From assembly GCA_002342985.1 (NCBI GenBank), contig DDRC01000171.1, positions 3,321-25,934 of the forward strand: DNA of 22,614 bases, written 5' to 3'. The translations under genes were made by a program, and so were the position numbers. Below, piece after piece: positions 15,473 through 22,614 of this stretch; the first letter of the stretch is position 1, and each line of letters opens with the position of its first letter. This stretch comes from Flavobacteriales bacterium UBA2426 (GTDB lineage Bacteria > Bacteroidota > Bacteroidia > Flavobacteriales_F > PHOS-HE28). Under the pieces are notes generated by a model that was given only the letters and a program-made list of their open reading frames with translations, did not search any database and had not been told where the DNA came from.

Positions 15473-15712
15473 CTAGCCCACCAACCGGTCAATCGCAGCC
15501 GCCAGCCGGTGGTCCTTCTCGGTGACAGCCCCCCCGGCATCGTGCGTGCTCAGCCGGATGGTCACGGTATTCCACACGTTGGTCCACTTCGGATGGTGGC
15601 CGTGCTGCTCGGCCAGCAGCGCCACCCTGGTCATGAATGCGAACGCCTCGCTGAAGTCGGCGAAACGGAAGGTGCGACAGAGGGCGCCCTGCGCCTCTAC
15701 CCAAGCGCTCAT
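15473..15712 (-). CDS. Pterin-4a-carbinolamine dehydratase (4a-hydroxytetrahydrobiopterin dehydratase)
   Basis: 79 aa. The enzyme removes water from 4a-hydroxytetrahydropterin, recycling the cofactor of aromatic amino acid hydroxylases. The family core is present: [20 protein letters not shown], the active-site block [20 protein letters not shown], and [13 protein letters not shown] with a final LAAAIDRL helix. The two adjacent His and the Pro in HHPKW are the usual active-site residues. It is shorter than the roughly 100-aa animal and proteobacterial forms because the N-terminal helix is missing; I believe this short form is usual in Bacteroidota. The ATG overlaps the stop codon of the S46 peptidase gene (ATGA), so translation is probably coupled. 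No hydroxylase gene is in view, so its partner is elsewhere or it has another role. Confidence 0.9.
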   Translation of the reverse strand: MSAWVEAQGALCRTFRFADFSEAFAFMTRVALLAEQHGHHPKWTNVWNTVTIRLSTHDAGGAVTEKDHRLAAAIDRLVG

Positions 15713-17898
15713 CGGTGAATGGGCAGGTCGATCATATGGGGCGGCTCGCGGCGCACCAAGGTCATCTCCTGCACCAGATGCCCGGCCCCGGCGAACTTGT
15801 CGATGATGAAGAGGAGGTAGCGCGCGTCCACGCAGATATTGCGGCACTTCCCGGGGTCGAACTGGATATCGCTCATCGTGCTCTCCCAGGTGCGGTCGAA
15901 GTTCAGGCCGATGAGCTCGCCATGCCCGTTGAGCACCGGACTGCCGCTATTGCCGCCCGTGGTGTGCAGCGAGGAAGTGAAGCAGACGGGCATCTCATCG
16001 CCTTCGCCATAAGGACCGTAGTCCTTGGTCCGATGGAGCTCGAGCAGCCGCTGGGGCACATCGAACTCGGCATCGCCCGGCACGTACTTCTCCAGAACGC
16101 CGTCGAGCGTGGTCCTGTGGACGTAGCGGACGCCATCACGCGGCAGGCTGCCCTCCACGGCACCATAGCTCAAGCGCAGGGTGCTGTTCGCATCGGGCCA
16201 ATATGTCCGCTCCGGATACATCTCCATCATGCCTTTCACGTAGGTGCGCATGGCGGTCTCGATGCGGTCGCTGAGCTGCGCATGAGGCGGCCGGACCTGG
16301 TCGAGGAAGGTGCTGAAGAAGCTGCGCGACACCCGGAAGGCGGGGTCCTTGGCCAATCGCTTCATGGCCCCGGCGGATGGATTGCCCAGTGCCTTGCGCA
16401 GCCTGCCCTCATCGGTGAAGGCGCTCCGCGCGTAGATCGCATCCACCCAGGCATCGGTATCGCCGCGGTAACGCGTGTCCACCTCCTTCAATACCGGTGG
16501 CAGCAGGTGCGCCGGCATGTGCTTCCGGTAGATGGGCAGCAGGGCCTTGAACACGCGCTTGTCCACTTCGGCATCGTAGTTGGCGAAGTAGGCCTTCGCG
16601 GCCTCCATGGCCTTCAGGGCCTCCGGGGCCAGCTTCCCCTCCTTCCGCAATGCATCGTGCTGCTCCACCACCTCCTTGAAGCCATCGGCGAAGCGCAGCA
16701 CCTCCGGACCGTAGTAGGCCATCTCCACGAACAGGTCGCGGGCCGTAGCAAAAGGCACGTAATCGCCGTAGAGCTGCTTCAGCTGCGGCAGGGCCTCGGC
16801 ATAGGGCGCCATGCCGGCTGAACGGGCCTTCTCCTGGTACTCGCGCTCGTAGGCCCGCTTCCGCTCGAGCGTGCCCAGTTCCTTCAGCCCTCTGAGCTCG
16901 CCGATCCACTTCTTCCAGGCATTGCTGATGCCCGCCTGCTTGTCAGCGTACTGAAGGCGCGTACGGTCGCTGGCCCGCATGGCGGCATCGATCACCGCCA
17001 GGCTGGCGGTCCGCATCTCGATGCGCATGGGGTCGGACTTCTCCATCACATACTCCACGGCATAGCTGCTCAAGTAGCGCTGCGTCTGGCCCGGGAATCC
17101 GAAGATCATGGCGAAATCCCCCTCCTTCACGCCGTCAAGGCTGATGGGAAGCACGTGCCTCGGCTTCATTGGGATGTTCGCATCACTGGGCTCGGCGGGC
17201 TTGCCGTCCGGCCCGGTGTAGATCCGGAAGAGGCTGAAGTCGGCATTGTGCCTGGGCCACATCCAATTGTCCGTGTCGCCACCGAACTTGCCGATGGCCG
17301 CAGGCGGCGCCCCCACCAGTCGCACATCCCGGAAGGTCTCCGTGACGATGAGGTAGAAGCTGTTGCCGTAGTTGAAGAGGCGCACCACGGCCTTGAAGTG
17401 GGTGCCCGCCACCGCCTCGTCCACCAGCGGCTTGGCGGCCTTTACCAGGAGTTCCCTGCGCGCCGCCTCATCGGGCGCTCCGCTCAGCTGCGGCGCGATC
17501 CGCTCGGTGACATCCTCCATGCGCACGATGAAGGTGGCCGTGAGCCCGGGGTTCTTCAGCTCTTCGGACTTCCCGGCCGCCCAGAAACCGTTCTTGAGCC
17601 GATCGTTCTCCACGGTGCTGTGGTCGGTGATGGCGCCGAAGCCGCAATGGTGATTGGTGAGGATGAGGCCCTGCCCGCTGACCACCTCCGCGGTGCAGCC
17701 GCCGCCGAAGAGCACGATGGCATCCTTCAGGCTGCCGCGATTGATGCTGTAGATATCCTCGGCGCTCAGCTTGAGGCCCGCCGCCTGCAGGTCGCCCTCG
17801 ATGCCCTTGAGGAGCGTGGGCAGCCACATGCCCTCATGGGCGGATGCGGCAGACGCCTGCACGAACAGGCCAAGAAGGAATAGCCGGATGTAGCGCAT
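15709..17898 (-). CDS. S46 dipeptidyl peptidase, DPP11-type (Asp/Glu-specific predicted)
   Basis: 729 aa with a signal peptide ([20 protein letters not shown]). Family S46 enzymes release dipeptides from peptide N-termini in the periplasm of Bacteroidota. The N-terminal HEGMWLP motif is present. The catalytic His is in LTNHHCG (residues 83-84), the Asp lies in the [17 protein letters not shown] block (208-222), and the nucleophile is Ser651 in GGNSGSPV. Eighteen residues after that Ser is Arg669, in LNFDRTW. In Porphyromonas DPP11 the nucleophile is Ser655 and Arg673 selects acidic P1 residues, while DPP7 has Gly there, so the spacing supports DPP11. The helical domain (about 270-560) is complete. 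A -7 element TACCTTCG lies 19 nt upstream. It is translationally coupled to the pterin dehydratase gene and lies 70 nt after the sigma-linked membrane protein gene. Confidence 0.94.
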   Translation of the reverse strand: MRYIRLFLLGLFVQASAASAHEGMWLPTLLKGIEGDLQAAGLKLSAEDIYSINRGSLKDAIVLFGGGCTAEVVSGQGLILTNHHCGFGAITDHSTVENDRLKNGFWAAGKSEELKNPGLTATFIVRMEDVTERIAPQLSGAPDEAARRELLVKAAKPLVDEAVAGTHFKAVVRLFNYGNSFYLIVTETFRDVRLVGAPPAAIGKFGGDTDNWMWPRHNADFSLFRIYTGPDGKPAEPSDANIPMKPRHVLPISLDGVKEGDFAMIFGFPGQTQRYLSSYAVEYVMEKSDPMRIEMRTASLAVIDAAMRASDRTRLQYADKQAGISNAWKKWIGELRGLKELGTLERKRAYEREYQEKARSAGMAPYAEALPQLKQLYGDYVPFATARDLFVEMAYYGPEVLRFADGFKEVVEQHDALRKEGKLAPEALKAMEAAKAYFANYDAEVDKRVFKALLPIYRKHMPAHLLPPVLKEVDTRYRGDTDAWVDAIYARSAFTDEGRLRKALGNPSAGAMKRLAKDPAFRVSRSFFSTFLDQVRPPHAQLSDRIETAMRTYVKGMMEMYPERTYWPDANSTLRLSYGAVEGSLPRDGVRYVHRTTLDGVLEKYVPGDAEFDVPQRLLELHRTKDYGPYGEGDEMPVCFTSSLHTTGGNSGSPVLNGHGELIGLNFDRTWESTMSDIQFDPGKCRNICVDARYLLFIIDKFAGAGHLVQEMTLVRREPPHMIDLPIHR

Positions 17899-17917
17899 GG
17901 ATTCACCGAGATTGCGG

Positions 17918-17925
17918 CGAAGGTA
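17918..17925 (-). promoter_or_regulatory. Candidate -7 element of the S46 peptidase gene (TACCTTCG)
   Basis: On the minus strand TACCTTCG ends 19 nt before the ATG at 17898. No clear -33 element is seen. It would let the peptidase and dehydratase pair be transcribed independently of the sigma factor pair. Confidence 0.5.
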
Positions 17926-17968
17926 GGCCGCACCACCCGGAGCGAGGGCTGCAGCAGCGGGCCCGGCA

Positions 17969-18250
17969 TCACTGCCCAGGCGCCGGGGGCGACTGCTCCG
18001 GAACAGGGCTGCCGCCGCTATCCGGATGCGGGCCTTCCAGCAGGCCCTCGCTGAGCAGCCAGGCCAGCAGCACGATCAGCAGCAGTGCGAAGAACGCCTT
18101 CGGGTCCCGATAGATCGGCCGCCGGTGCAGCAGGTCGCGCGCCCGCTGGTAGTTGTAAAGGAGTCTGCCCTTATCCCGGTAGCGCAGGATCTCGGCATCA
18201 GTGGGCTCTGGCCCGCTGCCCTGGGGCGTTATGCGGTATCGGTGCTTCAT
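17969..18250 (-). CDS. Single-helix membrane protein coupled to the sigma factor gene
   Basis: 93 aa. A basic cytoplasmic part (residues 1-50, MKHRYRITPQ, LRYRDKGRLLYNYQRARDLL, HRRPIYRDP) is followed by one membrane helix (FFALLLIVLLAWLLSE, residues 53-68) and a short Pro-rich tail (GGSPVPEQSPPAPGQ) predicted outside. Its ATG overlaps the stop codon of the sigma factor gene (ATGA), so the two are made together. Membrane proteins encoded right after ECF sigma factors are often anti-sigma factors, and the cytoplasmic Tyr/Arg-rich helix could be the binding part. However, there is no zinc-binding ZAS motif and I do not know the family. I believe similar proteins occur in other Bacteroidota. Confidence 0.8.
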   Translation of the reverse strand: MKHRYRITPQGSGPEPTDAEILRYRDKGRLLYNYQRARDLLHRRPIYRDPKAFFALLLIVLLAWLLSEGLLEGPHPDSGGSPVPEQSPPAPGQ

Positions 18251-18789
18251 GCCCGCTTGGAAAGATAGGCCCGCAGGACGGCGAGGGCGCGATGGGTGCG
18301 CATCTTGGCGGCATCCTCTCCGATGCCCAGCACCTGGCCCACCTCCAGGTAGCTCATGCCATCCATGAATCGCAGCTGGATCAGCTGAGCGCGGGCTTCA
18401 TCGAGGTGGGAGAGCGCGGCGGCCAGCCGCTGCATTTCGTCGGGGTCGGGATTCAGTTCCAGCTCTTCGCCCAAACCGCGGACGCGCTGGTAGTCCAGGT
18501 CGATCACCACCTCGCGGCGCTTGCGCCAATGCATGCGCAGCTCGTTGAGCGCGATGCGGAAGAGCCAGGCGCGGAAGGGCAGGCCGCGGTCCTGGTAGCG
18601 CGACAACGACAAAAGGGCCTTCAGGAAGCACTGCTGGGTGATGTCCGCGGTGAGCTCACGGTCGCCGGCACGCCGGAGCACGAATCGGAACACATCGGCG
18701 AAATAGCGGTCGTACAGCGGGCCGAAGGCCTCGGGCGAGGCTTTGGCCAAGGCCACCTGCCGCTCGTCGAAGCGTGGATCGTCCGCCAT
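18247..18789 (-). CDS. ECF-type RNA polymerase sigma factor (sigma-70 family)
   Basis: 180 aa from the ATG at 18789; the in-frame extension upstream lacks family similarity. Region 2 spans residues about 23-92, with FGPLYDRYFADVFRFVLRR, then ADITQQCFLKALLSLSRY and the -10-binding helix FRAWLFRIALNELRMHWRK. Region 4 spans about 120-176: AALSHLDEARAQLIQLRFMD, then the helix-turn-helix MSYLEVGQVLGIGEDAAKMR. The short linker and lack of region 3 make it ECF-type. It redirects RNA polymerase to a small set of promoters, as yet unknown. It is coupled to the membrane protein gene at 17969-18250 and divergent from the giant secreted protein gene at 18919. A -7-like TACCTTGC lies 23 nt before the start, so autoregulation is conceivable. 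Confidence 0.93.
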   Translation of the reverse strand: MADDPRFDERQVALAKASPEAFGPLYDRYFADVFRFVLRRAGDRELTADITQQCFLKALLSLSRYQDRGLPFRAWLFRIALNELRMHWRKRREVVIDLDYQRVRGLGEELELNPDPDEMQRLAAALSHLDEARAQLIQLRFMDGMSYLEVGQVLGIGEDAAKMRTHRALAVLRAYLSKRA

Positions 18790-18812
18790 GCCGTAGCAAT
18801 GCCCGATGGGCG

Positions 18813-18820
18813 GCAAGGTA
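18813..18820 (-). promoter_or_regulatory. Candidate -7 element of the sigma factor gene (TACCTTGC)
   Basis: On the minus strand TACCTTGC ends 23 nt before the ATG at 18789. It is a weaker match than the others, and there is no evident -33 element. Confidence 0.35.
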
Positions 18821-18918
18821 ACGGCCGACCCGGGAGGCGGAACCATTGCCCCACCCCCCCGTTGAAACGGCTGGCCGCGTGGGCGTAGACGACCCGCAGG
18901 CCAGATAACCGCCGACCA

Positions 18919-21900
18919 ATGGCCGACACTCTACGGCTGAAGGAAGGAAGGGCGCTGCTCACGCTCTTCATTGCAGCGCTCCTCCAAGCCTGCCTTCACT
19001 CCCCATTGAGTGCGCAAGGCCCCACCTGGAACTGGGCCCGCACCCTGGACGCGGGGAACGAGGAGTTCGTCCATGACATCGCCGTTGACCCCGTTACAGG
19101 CAGCATCTATGTGGCGGGGGCCTATCAGAGCACCTCGGCTACGGCCGCACCCTACGGTCTGCCAGCATCGGTCGGGGGGGCCGTGGACGCCTTCATCGCC
19201 AAGCTCGACCCGAACGGAAACCTGATCTGGAGCCGCGCGATCGGAAGCCCGCAGGAGGATGCCGCATTGGGTGTAGCGGTCGGTTCCACAGGGCTCGTTG
19301 CCGTGACCGGCCACTACAACGGCGCCATCGCCGGGCTGGGACTGACCAATGCCGGTTCACGCGATGCATTCATCGCAGCGTATGATGCTGCGGGCACCTC
19401 CCAGTGGGTGCGGAACATCAGCAGCCCGCAGGTGGATGAAGGCACCGGGGTGGTGATCGCCGGCAACGTAGTGGTGGCCTATGGCGCCTTCACCTACACC
19501 TCCGTGCTGGGCGGTGTGCTCTCCACCAACGGGCTGAGCACCGGCCAACGCTACGCGTACCTGAATGCCTACAGCCTGAACGGAACGCTCCAATGGTCGC
19601 TGACAGGTGTCTCCGGCGATGACATCCGCTCGGGCCGGATCACGGCCGATGCCTCGCATGTGTTCGCGGTGGGCAGCACGGAAGGCAGCACCATGTCCTG
19701 GCGCAACAGCCTGGGCGCTACGAGCACCAGCGCCAGCACCACCAACGCGAACGCGCTCTTCTGCTCGGCCGTGAGCCTGAACGGCAGCCCCGCTTGGATG
19801 CGGATGATCAACAACCCGGGTGATTCGGAAGCCGCATGCCACGGTGTGGCGGTCGATTGCAGTGGCGTGTACATCACCGGCCATACGCACAACGGATCCC
19901 TTTTCCCGGGAGGCATCACCCGTACGATCCCCGGCGTTCACGACTACTGGTTCCTTGCCGCCCTGAGCAAGGCCACCGGCACGGCCACCTGGGTGCGAAC
20001 AGCTTGGAGCGATGTCAGCCATGGCGTGACCGGCTTCGGCGTGTGCGCGGGGCGTAACGGGCAGATCCATGTGGCAGGATCCGTGGAGGGCATGCTAACG
20101 ACGGACGGCGGAACCGTGATCGCGGGCAGCAGTGATGAGGACATCCTCCTATCCCGCTTCAACCGGGACGGCACGGCGGTTTGGTTCGATCGCGAGGTGG
20201 GAAGCGGTGACGAAAGGGCACTTGCCATAGCCTCCACCGGCATCGGGAACCTCGTCGTTGGCGGTTGGTACGAAGATGGGCTCACCCTCGGTACCGCCAC
20301 CTATCCCGGTGACAACGGGATCGACCTTTTCACCGCGAGCTTCACCGATCCGGCTTGGGCCGCCGTATCGAACAACCCGGCACGTTTCGCGCAACCAGGG
20401 CCGTTCTGTTCCGGGGCGGGGCCGATCGACCTCAATGGCTTCCTCGTGGACTACGCCGACGCAGTGGTCGCCAGCTCGAATGTGGGCTCACCACTGGAGG
20501 CCATTGGCGCCCCGAACGCAACGGCCGCCTTCTTCAACACTGCGAGCGGCTGGGAAGTGCTCGACCTGGGCGACACGCTATGCACCGGAGAGGCCGTGAG
20601 CCTTGTATGGCGGAGCCAAACCACCAGCCAGGCCCGCATGCTCGTTTCATCCTCAATGGACGGCGTCACATGGAGCATGGCCACGCCCTACTCCACCACG
20701 AGCAGCACGTTCATCAACACAAGCCACCCGATCCCCGCGGGCACCCGCTTCATCAAGGTTCAGCGCGATGCCTCCGGGGCCTACACAGGCTTCCACCTTG
20801 ACGCGGTGCGCTTCCTCGGGAGCACTGCGACCGGCGGCACGTGGAGCGGCGGTGCGCACGTGACCGCAACCGGCACCTTCACCCCTGGCGCTGCAGGGAG
20901 CTACCCGGTCGCTTATACCGTGGTCATGGGCGGATGCACCTACACGCACTCACGCACCATCGTCGTTGAGGGACCAACGGGCGGAGGGACCGTCACGGGC
21001 GGCGGCACCTACTGCCCCGGTTCAGCCGGCACGCTAACGCTCAGCGGGCATACGGGCACCATCCTCCGCTGGGAGCGCAGCACCGATGCCGCCAATTGGT
21101 CCCCTTTGGCGGAAGCCTCATCCTCCTTGGCCTGGAGCGCCCCCCCCGGTATCATGCACTTCCGCGCAGTGATCGATGGCGGCATCTGCGGGATCACGAC
21201 CAGCTCCGTGGCCACCGTGATCGTGGGGGACAGCATGCCCCCTACGGTCGTGTGCCCGGCGCCCCAGTCCCTCTTTGATACAGACGGCAACTGCCTCGAA
21301 CTGGTACCCGTGCTGAGCGCCACCGCCACGGACAACTGCGGACCAGTGCAGATTGTGCAGACCGCCGGCCCCATGGCCGGATCGTCGGTCGGGATCGGAT
21401 CGCACACCATCGGCTACACCGCAACTGACGGTGCCGGCCTAACCGCCACCTGCACCTTCGAGCTGGAAGTGATCGACCTGGCGCCCCCCACCGTGTGGTG
21501 CCCACTGATGGATACCATCCACCTCTCGACGGGCGCAGGCTGCGCGATCGCATTCCCCGACCTGCGCGATTCCCTGACAATCACGGATTGCAGCGCCTGG
21601 ACCAACACGATGACGCCTTCACCCGGCACCGTGCTGGGACCCGGTCCGGCCTTCCTGATGACGATGTGGATCGAGGACGCGCATGGCAACGGCCTTGGGA
21701 ACAACCATTGGGTGCGCGTAGTGGATCAGAGCGCTCCCTCGGTCTCTTGTCCCAGCATCATTGCTCCGCTGCATGCCGGACCGGATTGCGCCGCACCACT
21801 CCCGGACTACCGCTCCTCGGCGGCCGTGAGCGACAACTGCGGCAGCGCTGGCCTTGCATTGACCCAGGCCCCTGCCCCGGGCGCATCGCTCCCTCCCGGT

Positions 21901-22614
21901 GCGCATAGCGTGACCCTTACCGTCCGCGACGCCGCAGGTCTGTCGGCCTCATGCACATTCTCCGTGACCGTGACAGACGCAACGCCGCCGGTGATCACCG
22001 GATGCCCATCCGCGCCGCTCACGATGTCGACACCATTCGGCTCATGCAACGCTGTGGTGAGCTGGAATCCGCCGCTCGCCTCCGACGCATGCGGAGCCGC
22101 GAACATCACACAGACCGGTGGCCCAGCACCAGGAAGTGCTTTCAGCGTGGGGACGCATGCGGTCGCCTACACTGCCGTGGATGCAGCCGGGAATGCCTCG
22201 ACCTGCAGCTTCAGCGTGGTCGTTATCGACCAGACCGCACCGACAATCACCTGCCCCACCGTCATTCCGGGCATCCCTGCCACTTCTGGGCTTTCGGGCT
22301 CCATGCCGGACTGGCGCAGCCTGGTCCTCATAGCGGATAACTGCGGTACTGCTGCAGCCGGAATCAGTCAGAACCCGGCGCCCGGAACCACGGTTACCGG
22401 CTCATTCACGGTCACCTTCTCCATCGCGGACCTGCACGGTCTCTCAGCGCAATGCAGCGTCACCGCCATGGTGGTTGACTGCACCGGCTCACTCGCCGCC
22501 GGGGCCTACCAGGACAATTGCGGACAGTGCGTTGGAGGCAATAGCGGATCAACCCCGTGCGCGCAGGACTGCCTTGGCGCATGGGGCGGCTCGGCCCTGC
22601 CCGGTACGCCTTGC
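18919..22614 (+). CDS. Giant secreted multidomain protein: propeller-like repeats, jelly-roll, Ig-like, five HYR repeats (3' end outside window)
   Basis: The frame is open from the ATG at 18919 to the last base, 1232 codons. An in-frame TAG at 18886 and no other start between fix this ATG. Signal peptide: ALLTLFIAALLQACLHSPLSAQ region. Residues about 35-475 contain beta-propeller-like (SBBP-type) repeats, e.g. DAFIAKLDPNGNLIWSRAIG, DAFIAAYDAAGTSQWVRNIS and DILLSRFNRDGTAVWF. Residues about 495-634 resemble a discoidin/jelly-roll domain (GWEVLDLGDTLC ... GFHLDAVRFLG). Ig-like segments follow (about 635-771). Five HYR-type repeats start near 21235, 21481, 21736, 21979 and 22237, about 83 residues each, with xPPxVxCP beginnings and DNCG middles. 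The visible tail (YQDNCGQCVGGNSGSTPC, DCLGAWGGSALPGTPC) is a known Cys-rich repeat style of Bacteroidota surface proteins. A T9SS domain is expected at the unseen end. Adhesion or matrix roles are likely but inferred. Confidence 0.9.
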   Translation, partial: MADTLRLKEGRALLTLFIAALLQACLHSPLSAQGPTWNWARTLDAGNEEFVHDIAVDPVTGSIYVAGAYQSTSATAAPYGLPASVGGAVDAFIAKLDPNGNLIWSRAIGSPQEDAALGVAVGSTGLVAVTGHYNGAIAGLGLTNAGSRDAFIAAYDAAGTSQWVRNISSPQVDEGTGVVIAGNVVVAYGAFTYTSVLGGVLSTNGLSTGQRYAYLNAYSLNGTLQWSLTGVSGDDIRSGRITADASHVFAVGSTEGSTMSWRNSLGATSTSASTTNANALFCSAVSLNGSPAWMRMINNPGDSEAACHGVAVDCSGVYITGHTHNGSLFPGGITRTIPGVHDYWFLAALSKATGTATWVRTAWSDVSHGVTGFGVCAGRNGQIHVAGSVEGMLTTDGGTVIAGSSDEDILLSRFNRDGTAVWFDREVGSGDERALAIASTGIGNLVVGGWYEDGLTLGTATYPGDNGIDLFTASFTDPAWAAVSNNPARFAQPGPFCSGAGPIDLNGFLVDYADAVVASSNVGSPLEAIGAPNATAAFFNTASGWEVLDLGDTLCTGEAVSLVWRSQTTSQARMLVSSSMDGVTWSMATPYSTTSSTFINTSHPIPAGTRFIKVQRDASGAYTGFHLDAVRFLGSTATGGTWSGGAHVTATGTFTPGAAGSYPVAYTVVMGGCTYTHSRTIVVEGPTGGGTVTGGGTYCPGSAGTLTLSGHTGTILRWERSTDAANWSPLAEASSSLAWSAPPGIMHFRAVIDGGICGITTSSVATVIVGDSMPPTVVCPAPQSLFDTDGNCLELVPVLSATATDNCGPVQIVQTAGPMAGSSVGIGSHTIGYTATDGAGLTATCTFELEVIDLAPPTVWCPLMDTIHLSTGAGCAIAFPDLRDSLTITDCSAWTNTMTPSPGTVLGPGPAFLMTMWIEDAHGNGLGNNHWVRVVDQSAPSVSCPSIIAPLHAGPDCAAPLPDYRSSAAVSDNCGSAGLALTQAPAPGASLPPGAHSVTLTVRDAAGLSASCTFSVTVTDATPPVITGCPSAPLTMSTPFGSCNAVVSWNPPLASDACGAANITQTGGPAPGSAFSVGTHAVAYTAVDAAGNASTCSFSVVVIDQTAPTITCPTVIPGIPATSGLSGSMPDWRSLVLIADNCGTAAAGISQNPAPGTTVTGSFTVTFSIADLHGLSAQCSVTAMVVDCTGSLAAGAYQDNCGQCVGGNSGSTPCAQDCLGAWGGSALPGTPC

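Noticed and set aside
15715..16821. 368-codon open frame on the plus strand opposite the S46 peptidase
   Set aside because: No recognisable domain, His/Gly/Leu-rich, and fully overlapped by the peptidase with its catalytic motifs.
1..22614. tRNA, rRNA, CRISPR array, insertion sequence or attachment site
   Set aside because: No cloverleaf-like sequence, spaced repeat array, transposase or tRNA-end duplication was seen in the intergenic regions.

Overview
The window comes from a GC-rich bacterium of the phylum Bacteroidota, most likely a high-GC Flavobacteriales-type lineage; this placement is inferred. Three signs support it. Several secreted proteins end in type IX secretion (T9SS) C-terminal sorting domains. 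No gene has a convincing Shine-Dalgarno sequence placed to decide its start. Candidate promoters carry the phylum's -7 element, TAnnTTTG or a close variant (here mostly TAnnTTCG/TTCA), only a few to about 25 nt from the start codons. Long open frames antisense to real genes are common because of the base composition and were discarded.

Layout. 2-3070 (+): C-terminal part of a bacterial alpha-2-macroglobulin with an intact CLEQ thioester. 3246-3743 (+): small exported protein with a carboxypeptidase-regulatory-like domain. 3831-4022 (+): short basic protein. 4125-5177 and 5626-6723 (-): two secreted T9SS-type proteins, separated by about 450 nt in which I see no gene. 6870-7475 (-) and 7560-7961 (+): a divergent pair, a PD-(D/E)XK nuclease-like protein and a SpoIIAA/STAS-like protein. 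8047-8211 (-): a 54-residue single-helix membrane protein. 8354-8797 (-): a J-domain/KTSC protein. 8856-10478 (-): a secreted lysyl-endopeptidase-like serine protease, divergent from pbpC (10576-12936, +). 13001-14653 (+): S41 C-terminal processing protease. 14729-15313 (+): membrane-anchored DUF1573 protein, ending in a strong hairpin terminator at 15331-15360.

On the minus strand, 18789 down to 15473 holds two translationally coupled pairs: an ECF-type sigma factor with a one-helix membrane protein, then an S46 dipeptidyl peptidase (with the Arg typical of Asp/Glu-specific DPP11) and a pterin-4a-carbinolamine dehydratase. Divergent from the sigma factor, a very large secreted protein gene starts at 18919 and stays open to the window edge (at least 1232 codons). 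It encodes beta-propeller-like repeats, a jelly-roll-like domain, Ig-like domains, five HYR-type repeats and the start of a Cys-rich tail.

How they fit together. Most of the region concerns the envelope and secretion: peptidoglycan synthesis (PbpC), protection against proteases (alpha-2-macroglobulin, usually a neighbour of pbpC but here about 7.5 kb away), periplasmic or secreted proteolysis (S41, S46, S1-like), and T9SS cargo. The best candidates for something undescribed are the sigma factor/membrane protein pair facing the giant surface protein, the nuclease-like/STAS-like divergent pair, the small membrane protein next to the J-domain gene, and a large nested inverted repeat just after the nuclease-like gene.
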